Positions 8,717 through 17,433 of a stretch of DNA of 64,000 nucleotides are shown in pieces. Source of the stretch: Rhodoblastus acidophilus. GTDB taxonomy: Bacteria; Pseudomonadota; Alphaproteobacteria; Rhizobiales; Beijerinckiaceae. Both the position numbers and the translations under genes were made by a program. The stretch is from positions 457,972 through 521,971 of the forward strand of contig NZ_WNKS01000001.1 in NCBI RefSeq assembly GCF_009720655.1, given 5' to 3'. The notes beneath the pieces were generated by a model that did no database searches, was not told the origin of the DNA, and worked only from the letters and a program-made list of their open reading frames with translations. Position 1 is the stretch's first letter. Each line of letters begins with the position of its first letter.

Positions 8717-8752
8717 CGTAAACACATGAAATATATAAATGTTTTGCTTACG
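8717..8752 (+). promoter_or_regulatory. AT-rich imperfect palindrome upstream of the response regulator
   Basis: CGTAAACACAT at the left and ATGTTTTGCTTACG at the right form an imperfect inverted repeat around an AT-rich centre (AAATATATAA). It stands out in GC-rich surroundings and lies about 80 bases before the 8830 start, so it may be a promoter or operator. No protein can be assigned to it. Confidence 0.3.
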
Positions 8753-8829
8753 ATGGTTGGCCGAAAAGCTTTGAAGAGGCGAAGGGTTGATCTAGAAAAG
8801 CCGTCGTTTTGGGATGATGGGAGGGGACC

Positions 8830-9219
8830 GTGTCGGCCGTGCTGGTAGTCGATGATATCGACGTCGTCCGCCTGACCCTGCGGAAATTTCTGGAGCGCGG
8901 CGGCCACAAGGTGACCGAATGCGCCTCCGCGGATGAAGCCGAAGATTTGATGCGGCGCTGGACGCCCGACGTCCTCGTGACCGACCTCTGGATGCCCGGT
9001 CGCGACGGGCTCAGCCTGATCCGCGCCGTACGATTGCGCAACGCGCGCCTGCCGGTCGTCGCCATCACCGGCGGGGCGCCGGGCATGACACAGGCCTCGT
9101 CGCTCGACGAAGCCAGGCAAGCAGGCGCCAATCGCGTGGTCATGAAGCCGGTGGGCGTCCAGGAGCTTCTGGCGAACGTGCAGGACGCGCTGGATCAGGC
9201 GACGACCGCGGCGCCCTAG
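8830..9219 (+). CDS. Single-domain response regulator
   Basis: The CheY-like REC protein is 129 aa: VVDDID acidic pair, phosphoacceptor D52 in VTDLWMPGRDG, AITGGAPG (Thr switch) and MKPVGV. GTG at 8830 has a GGGAGGGG ribosome binding site just upstream. A 117-base AT-rich gap separates it from the che operon. It has no output domain, so it probably passes its signal to the histidine kinase/ATPase pair that follows or serves as another CheA target. Confidence 0.9.
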   Translation: MSAVLVVDDIDVVRLTLRKFLERGGHKVTECASADEAEDLMRRWTPDVLVTDLWMPGRDGLSLIRAVRLRNARLPVVAITGGAPGMTQASSLDEARQAGANRVVMKPVGVQELLANVQDALDQATTAAP

Positions 9220-9449
9220 AGCGTTTTCGAGCGAAGTGGACGCCGGTTCGCGTGAAGAAAACGCGTAGAAATAAAAGGCTAGAGCCCGTTCGGTGAATGG
9301 GAGTTCACCGAACGGGCTCTAAGCAGGATTTCCGAAAAGTGGCCACCGGTTTTCGGATGAAAATCCTGCGAAAACGAAGGAACCTCTCGTTTTTGTTTTG
9401 ACGCATTGTCTTCACGCGAACCGGCATCCGCTTCGCGCGAAAATGCTCC
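9218..9449. repeat. Dispersed extragenic palindromic element, copy 1
   Basis: The left end (TAGAGCGTTTTCGAGCGAAG and the following bases to about 9267) is an inverted, slightly diverged copy of the right end (9401-9448, ending GCGAAAATGCTC). The right 56 bases (9393-9448) recur almost exactly at 14350-14405. An internal 18-bp perfect hairpin (9280-9297 with 9304-9321, 6-base loop) could also terminate transcription. From memory, related elements are common between genes in Rhizobiales genomes; here the repetition is directly visible. It contains no ORF. Confidence 0.85.
9280..9321. terminator. 18-bp perfect hairpin between response regulator and ATPase genes
   Basis: The stem is TAGAGCCCGTTCGGTGAA at 9280-9297 with its exact complement at 9304-9321 and a TGGGAG loop. 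There is no T tract, so it may be a structural repeat core rather than a true intrinsic terminator. It separates the 8830 gene from the 9463 gene. Confidence 0.45.
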
Positions 9450-9462
9450 AAGGAACTTTTCC

Positions 9463-9882
9463 ATGAACGCCGATGCGCCGATCGTCGAAACCGCTGTACG
9501 AATCGTGCGGCGCGAGGACATTCTCACCGCGCGAAAGACCGTGCGCGCGGCGGCGCGCGCGCTCGGCCTAGCCACGGTGGACGAGGCCCGCATCGTCACC
9601 ATCATGTCGGAGCTTGCGAAAAATGCCTGCATTCACGCCGGGGCGGGCGAAGCCCGGGTCGGGGTGCGCAGCCTGCCGGACCGCGACCAGATCCTTGTCG
9701 AAGTGGAGGACGCCGGCCCGGGAATTCCCGACGTGTCCGCCGCTCTTTCCGTGGGGTTTTCCACCAACGGCGGACACGGGCTGGGCCTGCCGGCCGTCAA
9801 CCGGCTGGCCAAGTCGCTGATCATCGACACGCGGCCCGGGAAAACCGTCGTCGCCGCTTTGTTTGAAAGCGCGCGCGCATGA
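9463..9882 (+). CDS. RsbT/RsbW-like anti-sigma-type ATPase
   Basis: This 139-aa stand-alone GHKL ATPase domain has the N box ELAKNACIHAG, the G1 motif VEDAGPGIPD and the G2-like GGHGLGLPAVNRL. Such proteins (RsbT, RsbW, SpoIIAB) phosphorylate STAS antagonists or bind sigma factors or enzymes in partner switching. ATG 9463 follows AAGGA at 9450-9454; the longer frame to 9406 runs into the repeat. The stop overlaps the histidine kinase start (ATGA), and a STAS-like gene sits at 6050. A pathway combining these parts is inferred, not shown. Confidence 0.85.
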   Translation: MNADAPIVETAVRIVRREDILTARKTVRAAARALGLATVDEARIVTIMSELAKNACIHAGAGEARVGVRSLPDRDQILVEVEDAGPGIPDVSAALSVGFSTNGGHGLGLPAVNRLAKSLIIDTRPGKTVVAALFESARA

Positions 9883-10931
9883 AGCCGCTGCGCACGCAAT
9901 ATGTCAGTTGCGTCGGCGCCTATGTCGCCACCGGCGAGGAGCTGTTCCTCGCCGAAATCGAAGATCTTGCGCGCGACGCGATCGACGAGGGCAAGCGACT
10001 GGAGGAGATGGCCGACCTGCACGAGGCCGCCTTGCTCGCCCTGGTCGAAAACGGCGCCGCCTGCAACGCGGAGACGATCCGCCGCGCCTCCGCCTGCCAT
10101 GCGGCCTTCATGGTGTCCTCGACCGTTTTCCACCAGGCGCGCGTCGATCTCATTCATTACGACAGCTCGCGCGCCTATGGCGAACGGGCGCGGCAGCGTC
10201 TGGAAACGCTCGGACAGCTCATTGGCGGCATGGCCCACGAGGTCAGCAATCTGTTGCAGCCCGTGGTCGGGCTGTGCGAGCTGTCGCTGCTGGACATGCC
10301 CGACGGGGCGCCCGAGCGCGAAAACCTGGAAATCGTCTCCGGCTGTGCGGCGCGCGCGTCGGGCGTGCTGCGCAACCTGCTCGCCTATGGCCGCTATGCG
10401 GAGCCGGAGATGAAATTGACCGCCTTCGGCGCAGCCGTCCGAAGGAGCCTCGCGTTCGTGACTTCCGTTTCCATGCTCTGGCCGGCGCTGACGGTCAGCA
10501 TCGAGGACGAGCGCTCCCGCGTGGTGATGGTCGAGGAAGAGCTGACGCAGATCCTGCTCAACCTCATGCAGAACGCGCAGCAGGCGAATGCGAAGCGCAT
10601 CGACATTTCGGTGATGCGCACGCCCTGGCGTTTTTGGGTGGACGGGGCGGACGGGGTGGACGCGCCCGCGCCGCCCATCCAGCCGGCGCTTCGGCTCGCG
10701 GTCGCCGACAACGGCGACGGCATGGACGGGGACACGCTGATCCGCGCCTCCATCCCGTTCTTTTCTGGAAAGCCGCCCGGCGAAGGTTCGGGCATGGGGC
10801 TGGCTGTGGTGGGCGGGATCGTCAAGAGTTTTTGCGGACAACTGACCATCATCTCACAGCCCGGCGAAGGGACGACGGTTTCGATCTATCTGCCGATCGA
10901 CCAGGTCGACTGCGCCGCCGAAACCGTGTGA
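9879..10931 (+). CDS. Sensor histidine kinase with RsbU_N-like N-terminus
   Basis: The 350-aa protein is soluble: no membrane segment is visible. The N-terminal about 90 residues are helical and resemble the RsbU N-terminal domain that binds RsbT-type switches (weak, by eye). The kinase core has the H box LIGGMAHEVSNLLQP, N box ILLNLMQNAQQAN, G1 VADNGDGMDGD and G2 GEGSGMGLAVVGGI. ATG overlaps the stop of the RsbT-like gene. The pairing suggests that the small ATPase regulates the kinase by binding its N-terminus, and that the regulator at 8830 is the phosphate acceptor. Both points are inference. Confidence 0.88.
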   Translation: MKPLRTQYVSCVGAYVATGEELFLAEIEDLARDAIDEGKRLEEMADLHEAALLALVENGAACNAETIRRASACHAAFMVSSTVFHQARVDLIHYDSSRAYGERARQRLETLGQLIGGMAHEVSNLLQPVVGLCELSLLDMPDGAPERENLEIVSGCAARASGVLRNLLAYGRYAEPEMKLTAFGAAVRRSLAFVTSVSMLWPALTVSIEDERSRVVMVEEELTQILLNLMQNAQQANAKRIDISVMRTPWRFWVDGADGVDAPAPPIQPALRLAVADNGDGMDGDTLIRASIPFFSGKPPGEGSGMGLAVVGGIVKSFCGQLTIISQPGEGTTVSIYLPIDQVDCAAETV

Positions 10932-11056
10932 TACGGTTTCCGCAAGATCGCTTCGCGATCCGCGAAAACGAAATCGCACGGAAATCCTCCAGGCGAAGGG
11001 CGGATTTCCGCGCGAGTGGAATACGATTTCCGAACTGATCGCTCGGAAATCGTATG
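10932..11056. repeat. Extragenic palindromic sequence between convergent genes
   Basis: The region holds a GATCGC-TTC-GCGATC hairpin (10946-10960) and a 13-bp perfect inverted repeat, ATACGATTTCCGA at 11021-11033 with its complement at 11043-11055. The motif ATACGRTTTCCG occurs at both ends. It lies between the kinase gene and the convergent RND pump gene and probably works as a bidirectional terminator or is a REP-like element. Confidence 0.6.
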
Positions 11057-11106
11057 AGCCGCCGCGTGGGCGGGACGGTTGCGCGCTGGCGCAACCGCCT
11101 TCCGCC

Positions 11107-14100
11107 TCAGGGCGTCGCCGTCTCCGCCGTCGTCGCCTCTTCGGCGACGCGATGCTTGCGTCGCACGAAGAAGGACATCACCGCGACGAAGAACACCGGC
11201 ACGAAAAACACCGTCAGGATCGTCGCCGAGACCATGCCGCCGAACACGCCGGTTCCCAGCGCCTGCTGGCTCTTGGCGCTCGCGCCCGTCGCGATCATCA
11301 GCGGCACGACGCCGAGGATGAAGGCGAGCGAGGTCATGATGATCGGCCGGAAGCGCAGCCGCGCCGCCTCGATGGTCGCCGCCACCAGCGTCAGCCCCTG
11401 CGCCCGCAAATCCCGGGCGAATTCGATGATCAGAATGGCGTTCTTCGCCGAAAGTCCGATGATCGTGATCAGCCCGACGGTGAAATAGACGTCGTTCGGC
11501 AGTCCCGCGAGATAGCCGGCGACAACGCATCCCAAGATGCCGAGCGGCGCGGCGAGCATCACCGAGAACGGGATCGCCCAGCTTTCATAGAGCGCGGCCA
11601 GGCACAGGAACACGAACAGCACCGACAGCCCGAGCAAAAAGGCCGCCTGCGAGCCCGCGAGCTTTTCCTGTAACGACTGGCCGGTCCAGTCATAGCCGAA
11701 GCCGCTGGGCAGCGTCGACATCAGCCGCTCCATTTCCACGATGGCGTCGCCGCTGGTGAAGCCGGGCCTGGGCTCGCCGGTCAGTCGAATGGAGGGGTAG
11801 CCGTTGAAGCCGACGATCTGCGTCGGCCCGACCCTCCACTCCACGCGGGCGAAGGCCGACAGCGGAACCATCTCGCCGGCCTTGTTGCGCACGCTGTAGG
11901 TCAAGATGTCCTCGGCGCGGACGCGCTTCTCCTCGTCGGCCTGCACCACCACGCGCTGCGTGCGTCCTCGGTTGATAAAATCGTTGACGTAGATCGAGCC
12001 GAGATGGGTGGAGATGACGTCGTTCACATCGGTGAAGGACACGCCGAGCGCGCCGGCCTTTTCGCGGTCGATGTCGACGCGCACCAGGGGCGCGCCCGGC
12101 AGGCCTTCTTCGACGATCCTTTCGATCACCGGCGATTTCGCCGCTTCCGCGATCAGCCTGTCCTTGGCCGCGATCAGCGCCTCGTAGCCGCGCTGTCCGC
12201 GATCCTGAAGGCGAAACGAGAAGCCGGAGGTGTTGCCGAGATTGGGGATCGGCGGCGGCGCCAGCAGGGAGGTCTGCGCGTCGGCGATGCGCTCAAGATA
12301 AGGATTTGCGCGCGCGATGATGGCGTCCGCCGAATCGTTCGGGCCGCGCTGCGACCAGTCCTTCAGCGTAATAAAGGCCTGCGCCGTCATCGAGCCCTGG
12401 CCGAAAAAGCTGTAGCCGGTGATGAAGGTCACCGATTCCACGGCCGGCTCCTTCAGCAGTCGCGCCTCGACCTGCTTGACGACATCGAGCGCGCGCGTGG
12501 CGCTGGCGTCGGAAGGCAGGAGAACGTCGGCCATGACATAGCCCTGGTCGTCAACCGGCACGAAGCCGGACGGCGCCTTCCACAGGCCGTAGCCCATGGC
12601 CGCGACAATGACGAGATAAAGCGCGAGAAAGGCGGAGCGTCGCCCCACCGCCCAGCGGGTGACGCCCGCATAGCGGTCGGTCAGCCAATCGAAGGCCCGG
12701 TTGAAGAGGCCAAAGAACCCCTTCTTCTCGTGGTGGTCCGCATCGAGGGGCTTCAGCAGAGTGGCGCAGAGCGCCGGCGTCAGAGTCAGCGCCAGGAAGG
12801 CCGAAAAGCCGATCGACACCACCATGGCCGCCGAGAATTGCTGGTACATGATGCCGACGGAGCCGGGGAAGAAGGCCATGGGGATGAACACGGCCATCAA
12901 CACCATGGTGACGCCGATCACCGCGCCGGTGATCTGCTCCATCGCCTTGACCGTGGCCTCGCGCGGCAAAAGCCCCTCCTTGGCCATGATGCGCTCGACG
13001 TTTTCGACCACCACAATCGCGTCGTCCACGAGAATGCCGATCGCCAGCACCATGCCGAACATGGTGAGCACGTTGATCGACAGGCCCAGCGCATAGAGCG
13101 CGCCGCAGGTTCCCAGCAGCGCGATGGGCACGACGATGGTCGGAATCAGCGTGTAGCGGAAATTCTGCAGGAACAGGAACATCACGAGGAACACGAGGAC
13201 GACGGCCTCGGCCAGCGTCATCAAAACTTTCTTGACCGAGGCCTTGATCACCGGCGTCACGTCGTAGGACACTTCCGCCTTCACGCCGGGCGGGAAATAT
13301 TGCTCCAGCTCGGCCATTTTTGCGCGCACGGCCGCGCTGGTGGCCAGCGCATTGCCCGAGGGCGCAAGTTGGACTGCGATCGCCGCCGCCGGCTTGCCGT
13401 TGAGTCGTGTCGAAAAAGCGTAGGTCAGGCCGCCGACTTCGATCCGCGCGACGTCGCGCAGCCGCACGGCGGCGCCGGTGACGTTGGCGCGCAGCACGAT
13501 GGCGCCGAACTCTTCCGGCGATTCCAGCTGGCCCTTCACCAGAACCATGTTCTGCGTGCGCTCGGCGGAGGGGCTCGGCGGCTGCGCCAGCATGCCCGAG
13601 GACACCAGGGCGTTTTGCGCGCGAATGGCCGTGGTCACATCCTCCGCGGTCAACGAATAGCCGCGCATCTTGTCGGGATCGAGCCAGACGCGCATGGCGC
13701 GCTCGGTCGAGAACAGTCTGACGCGCCCCACGCCATTCACGCGGCGCAGTTCCGGCAGCACGTAGCGGGTGGCGACATCGCCGAGGCCGATCTCGTCGAG
13801 CGAGCCGTCGGGTGAGGTGAGCGTGACGAATTGCAGGATCGCCGTGGACGCCTCGAGAATGGAAATGCCCTGCTGCTGCACGGCCGGCGGCAGGCGCTGC
13901 TCGATGCGCTTGATGCGGTTCTGCACGTCGACGGCGGCGAGCGCCAGGTCGGTTCCGGGCTTGAAGTCGACGTTGATCTCGACCTCGCCGGTGGTGTCGC
14001 CGGTGGACTCGAAGTTCAGCAGATTGGCCGCGCCCGAAAGCTCCTCCTCGATCAGGCGCGTGACGGAATAGTAAAGGTCTTGCGTCGAGGCGCCGGGATA

Positions 14101-14244
14101 GGAGGTCGAAATCGAGATCGAAGGCGGCGCGACAATGGGATATTGCGACACCGGCAGGAAGGGCAGCGTGAGAATGCCGCCGAGGCAGATGAAGATCGCG
14201 ATGACCCAGGCGAAGACGGGTCGCGCGATGAAAAAGGCGGGCAT
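11107..14244 (-). CDS. RND multidrug efflux transporter, HAE1 family (AcrB/MexB-like)
   Basis: This inner-membrane proton-driven pump is 1045 aa, the normal HAE1 length. The N-terminus FFIARPVFAWVIAIFICLGG is characteristic of the family. The TM4 aspartate pair is present (GILVDDAIVVVENVERI), and the second half repeats the fold (GLITIIGLSAKNAILIIEFA with the TM10 Lys). It exports hydrophobic drugs or lipids through a tripartite complex. Its adaptor lies 160 bases upstream on the same strand, separated by a dispersed repeat. No outer-membrane channel or TetR regulator gene adjoins. The substrate cannot be read from sequence. Confidence 0.96.
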   Translation of the reverse strand: MPAFFIARPVFAWVIAIFICLGGILTLPFLPVSQYPIVAPPSISISTSYPGASTQDLYYSVTRLIEEELSGAANLLNFESTGDTTGEVEINVDFKPGTDLALAAVDVQNRIKRIEQRLPPAVQQQGISILEASTAILQFVTLTSPDGSLDEIGLGDVATRYVLPELRRVNGVGRVRLFSTERAMRVWLDPDKMRGYSLTAEDVTTAIRAQNALVSSGMLAQPPSPSAERTQNMVLVKGQLESPEEFGAIVLRANVTGAAVRLRDVARIEVGGLTYAFSTRLNGKPAAAIAVQLAPSGNALATSAAVRAKMAELEQYFPPGVKAEVSYDVTPVIKASVKKVLMTLAEAVVLVFLVMFLFLQNFRYTLIPTIVVPIALLGTCGALYALGLSINVLTMFGMVLAIGILVDDAIVVVENVERIMAKEGLLPREATVKAMEQITGAVIGVTMVLMAVFIPMAFFPGSVGIMYQQFSAAMVVSIGFSAFLALTLTPALCATLLKPLDADHHEKKGFFGLFNRAFDWLTDRYAGVTRWAVGRRSAFLALYLVIVAAMGYGLWKAPSGFVPVDDQGYVMADVLLPSDASATRALDVVKQVEARLLKEPAVESVTFITGYSFFGQGSMTAQAFITLKDWSQRGPNDSADAIIARANPYLERIADAQTSLLAPPPIPNLGNTSGFSFRLQDRGQRGYEALIAAKDRLIAEAAKSPVIERIVEEGLPGAPLVRVDIDREKAGALGVSFTDVNDVISTHLGSIYVNDFINRGRTQRVVVQADEEKRVRAEDILTYSVRNKAGEMVPLSAFARVEWRVGPTQIVGFNGYPSIRLTGEPRPGFTSGDAIVEMERLMSTLPSGFGYDWTGQSLQEKLAGSQAAFLLGLSVLFVFLCLAALYESWAIPFSVMLAAPLGILGCVVAGYLAGLPNDVYFTVGLITIIGLSAKNAILIIEFARDLRAQGLTLVAATIEAARLRFRPIIMTSLAFILGVVPLMIATGASAKSQQALGTGVFGGMVSATILTVFFVPVFFVAVMSFFVRRKHRVAEEATTAETATP

Positions 14245-14303
14245 GGGGTCAGGACTCCGAAAAGGGGGCGGTCTTTCGAGGGGAGAGCGGCGAGCGCGGC
14301 CTC

Positions 14304-14407
14304 TAGAGCGTTTTCAAGCTTCATGGAAACATGAAAAAGCTCTAGAGTCTTGTTTTGACGCATTGTCTTCACGCGAACCGGCATCCACTTCGCTTGAAAA
14401 TGCTCTA
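14304..14407. repeat. Dispersed extragenic palindromic element, copy 2
   Basis: The left end (CTAGAGCGTTTTC) and right end (GAAAATGCTCTAG) are inverted. The right 56 bases (14350-14405) match 9393-9448 with only a few changes. The middle contains TTCATG-GAAA-CATGAA. It occupies nearly the whole gap between the RND adaptor and pump genes and may have been inserted into that operon. Confidence 0.85.
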
Positions 14408-15577
14408 GCCGCGCTCGGCTTCCGTCCGGCCGCGCGAGGCCGGACGCGGATCGACGTGACCGCCGGACATGAATTTTTGAAATCCTTCGACGACAACCCG
14501 ATTGCCGGGGTGAAGTCCTTCTTCCACGACGACCTGGTCGCCGAGCGTGCGCCCGAGCCGCACCGGTTGCAGCACGGCGCGGCCCTGATCGTTGACGACA
14601 AAAACCTCGGCGCCGCCGGCGTTGTTGCGCTGGATCGCCTGGCGCGGCACGGTGATGGTGTTGGCGCGCACGCCCTGCTCGATCTGGACGCGCACATAGG
14701 CGCCTGGCAGCAGGAGCGCCTCCGGATTCGGGAATTGCGCGCGCAGCGTCACCTGATTGGTGCCGGGATCGACGGTGACGTCGGAGAACAGAAGCTTGCC
14801 CTCCAGCGGATAGGTCTTGCCGTTTTCGAGGATCAGGCGGGTGCGGACGGCTCCCTCCTTTGGCTTGAAGCCGCCGCGCTCCATCTCTTCCTTCAGCGCG
14901 CTCATCTCGGCGACGGATTGGGTGAAGTCCGCATAGATTGGATCCATCTGCTGGATGGTCGCGAAAGGCAGGACCTGGTTCTCCGAAGCGAGCGCGCCTT
15001 CGGTGACCAGGGCGCGGCCGATGCGCCCGGTGATCGGGGCGCGAATGGTGGCGTATTCGAGATTGACTTCGGCCCGCCGCACCGCCGCCTTCTGCGCCAT
15101 CACGTCAGCCTCGGCCTGACGCTCGGCGGCCAGGGCGAGGTCGTATTGGGCTTGCGTCGTCGTCTGGCCGTTGAGCAGCGCCTTGAGGCGATCCTCCTGG
15201 CGCGCGGCTTGAAACAGGTTCGCTTCGGCCTTGGCCTGCGCCGCGCGGGCGCTGTCGAGGTCGATCTGGAACTGGGTGGGGTCGATTCGGTAGAGCACCG
15301 CGCCCTTTTCGACCACGCCGCCCTGTTCGAACGCGCGCTCCAGCACGATGCCGGACACGCGCGGACGGACTTCGGCGATGCGCATCGGCGCGATGCGGCC
15401 GGGCGCGTCCTTGGTCATCAGGATTTCCTTGCGCTCGACCGTGACGACGCCGACCAGGGGCGGGGCGTCCCCATTGGCTTCGTTCGCCCGCGCAAGACCG
15501 GGCGACAGCGTCGCCGCCACCGCCAAAGCCATCCAAAGACTTCGACCGTTCGTTTCCGTCCGCATGTGATTCAACAT
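14405..15577 (-). CDS. RND efflux periplasmic adaptor (membrane fusion protein)
   Basis: The product is about 390 aa. An N-terminal signal peptide (SLWMALAVAATLSPGLARA) is followed by lipoyl, alpha-hairpin and beta-barrel segments typical of AcrA-type adaptors (GRIAPMRIAEVRPRVSGIV, YATIRAPITGRIGRALVTEG). No lipobox Cys is seen, so it is probably not a lipoprotein. The frame is open further upstream, but the signal peptide and a GAGGAG element place the start at 15577, with TTG 15574 or ATG 15565 as alternatives. It links the pump to an outer-membrane channel encoded elsewhere. The TAG stop lies in the end of the dispersed repeat. Confidence 0.93.
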   Translation of the reverse strand: MLNHMRTETNGRSLWMALAVAATLSPGLARANEANGDAPPLVGVVTVERKEILMTKDAPGRIAPMRIAEVRPRVSGIVLERAFEQGGVVEKGAVLYRIDPTQFQIDLDSARAAQAKAEANLFQAARQEDRLKALLNGQTTTQAQYDLALAAERQAEADVMAQKAAVRRAEVNLEYATIRAPITGRIGRALVTEGALASENQVLPFATIQQMDPIYADFTQSVAEMSALKEEMERGGFKPKEGAVRTRLILENGKTYPLEGKLLFSDVTVDPGTNQVTLRAQFPNPEALLLPGAYVRVQIEQGVRANTITVPRQAIQRNNAGGAEVFVVNDQGRAVLQPVRLGRTLGDQVVVEEGLHPGNRVVVEGFQKFMSGGHVDPRPASRGRTEAERG

Positions 15578-15858
15578 CGCTCCTCTATATTTCCGTCGTC
15601 GCGCGTCGCCGACATGGGCGGAGACTCCGACTTTTGGATTAGGGTGCGTTGGAAAACCTGTCGTTTCCCTGTCAGTCATCCAGATTGGCGCCGGGCCTGG
15701 CCCTGGTCAAGCCGAACGGCCCGTCACGAGCGCTGCTGCGTAAAGGGCCGGTCTATGCGATGCTTCGGCCGCAACGGTCGCGCGCGACGATGAGGAGGTG
15801 AAGCTTTGGGGCGGTTAACAATCGGCAATTCCTTGCGCGGGCGGAGCGAGGTCTCGGC

Positions 15859-17220
15859 TTGAGCCAGCCGTCCCTCGTCGGTCTGGTGGTGCGGCGCATC
15901 GCGTTTTTCGCGGCGTTGGCCATGCTCGCGCAACTCGCCGGAATTTTTCTGGAATATTGGTCCGACAACGAGACGCTCGAACGCTACGCCATTGGAACGG
16001 AAACCGAGGCGCTGGCGAGGGGGGTATCCGACGAAAAGGGCCGCGCCGCCTTCCAATTGCCGCCGGATCTGCGCGCGCGCTATGGCGGCGAAAACAGCGG
16101 CTATGTCGTCCGGGTGCGCACGGCCGCCGGCGTCCAGCTCTATTCGAATTGCGACAGCGCCTGCGAGACGCTGTTTCCGCAGATCGACGTCGCGCCGCTG
16201 GTGTTCTGGATGCGGCAGGTCAAGCCCGGTGAACCGCTGCAAGTCGCCGGCGGGCGGGTCGTCGTCGAACAGCCCGAACCCGTGATGATCGAAATCGCGG
16301 TCATCGACGACCACGACGGCATGATGGCCCGCGCGTTCGCGCAGGAAGTCATCGACCACATGCTGCTGCCGATGAGCCTGATGCTGGTCTTCGTGCTCGG
16401 CGCGACGATTTTTTCGGTCGCGCAGAGCCTGCGTCCGGTCCAAGATGCGGCGCGAAAAGTCGCGCAGCTTGATCCGCGCGCGGAGAGCGCGTCGCTGCCG
16501 ACCGCCGACATGCCGCGCGAAATCGCCGAGTTCACGCAGGCCGTCAACGCGGCTTTCGAACGCGCCGCCGAGCTGATGCGCTCGCAGAGGCTGCTGACCT
16601 CCGCGATCTCCCATGAAGTACGCACGCCGCTCGCCGTCGCCCGGCTCGAACTGGAGAAAATCGCCGATCCCCGGGCGCGAAAAGTGGAGGAGGACCTGGA
16701 GGCGCTCAACCATCTCGTCGAGCAATTGACCGATCTGGCGCGGGTCGAATCCGCGCGCCTCGCGACGTTTGAGGAGATCGATCCGGCGACGCTCGCGGGA
16801 CAGGTGGTTGGCGATCTCGCCGATCTGGTCTATCGCGCCGGCAAGAGCATCGTCTTCGCCGAAAAGGGCGCCAAGCCCTTCAAGGGCCATCCCGCCCTGG
16901 TCGAGAACGCGCTGCGCAACCTGATCGAGAACGCCGTGCGCCATACGCCTGAAGGCGCAGAGATTCGCGTCGAGGTCGGGCCGGGCGCGGTCCTCGCCGT
17001 GATCGACGACGGAGGGCGCCGCGCGTCACCGGCCGCCGAGCTGGCCTCCGGCGCAGGACGGGGCCTGGGCCTCAAAATCGTGGCCCGGATCGCCGCGATC
17101 CACTGCGCCGCCTTCGACTGGAGGCGGGTTCCCGAGTCCGGCGTGGTGGCGAAACTCGATTTCGCGCCGAAACAGGCGACGAGCGGCCCGGCCGCCGTTC
17201 CCGCCCGCCAGTCAAGATGA
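15859..17220 (+). CDS. Orphan membrane sensor histidine kinase
   Basis: The product is about 453 aa. TM1 is near residues 12-30, a periplasmic segment of about 130 residues with two Cys (NCDSACE) follows, TM2 is near 165-185 and a HAMP-like linker comes next. The H box is SAISHEVRTPLAVARLELE, the N box NALRNLIENAVRHTPEG and the G2-like motif GAGRGLGLKIV. G1 is degenerate (VIDDGGRRAS rather than DxGxG). No ATG is available near the start. TTG 15859 after GAGCGAGG is used, with GTG 15886/15889 possible. No response regulator gene adjoins, so its partner is elsewhere. It is divergent from the efflux operon and might control it. Confidence 0.85.
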   Translation: MSQPSLVGLVVRRIAFFAALAMLAQLAGIFLEYWSDNETLERYAIGTETEALARGVSDEKGRAAFQLPPDLRARYGGENSGYVVRVRTAAGVQLYSNCDSACETLFPQIDVAPLVFWMRQVKPGEPLQVAGGRVVVEQPEPVMIEIAVIDDHDGMMARAFAQEVIDHMLLPMSLMLVFVLGATIFSVAQSLRPVQDAARKVAQLDPRAESASLPTADMPREIAEFTQAVNAAFERAAELMRSQRLLTSAISHEVRTPLAVARLELEKIADPRARKVEEDLEALNHLVEQLTDLARVESARLATFEEIDPATLAGQVVGDLADLVYRAGKSIVFAEKGAKPFKGHPALVENALRNLIENAVRHTPEGAEIRVEVGPGAVLAVIDDGGRRASPAAELASGAGRGLGLKIVARIAAIHCAAFDWRRVPESGVVAKLDFAPKQATSGPAAVPARQSR

Positions 17221-17419
17221 TGGCGCGAGGGAGCCGAACGGCGCCGGAGAGCGTCGATCCCTGATGTGAAAGGGCCGCGCCAAGGGCGACGACACCACGC
17301 CCTGCCGTGTCCGCCCCCTGATCCGGCTGGGCGAGACCCGGCCCGGCGCCGCGCCTTTGACGCATGACAAAGCGCCCCAGCGCCTCGAACTGTCAAACTG
17401 CCCCATAACAAAATATCGG

Positions 17420-17431
17420 CCTAACGTTAGG
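17420..17431. promoter_or_regulatory. 12-bp perfect palindrome before the phosphatase-aminotransferase gene
   Basis: CCTAACGTTAGG ends two bases before ATG 17434 and about 20 before the alternative ATG 17452. Its symmetry and position suggest an operator for the operon that includes the LysR gene. It has no T-N11-A form, so a different type of regulator is as likely as the LysR protein. Confidence 0.4.
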
Positions 17432-17433
17432 TC

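Noticed and set aside
12004..13815. 603-codon open frame on the + strand inside the RND pump gene
   Set aside because: It is the antisense shadow of the pump gene; its translation is Arg/His/Asp-rich low-complexity sequence with no domain.
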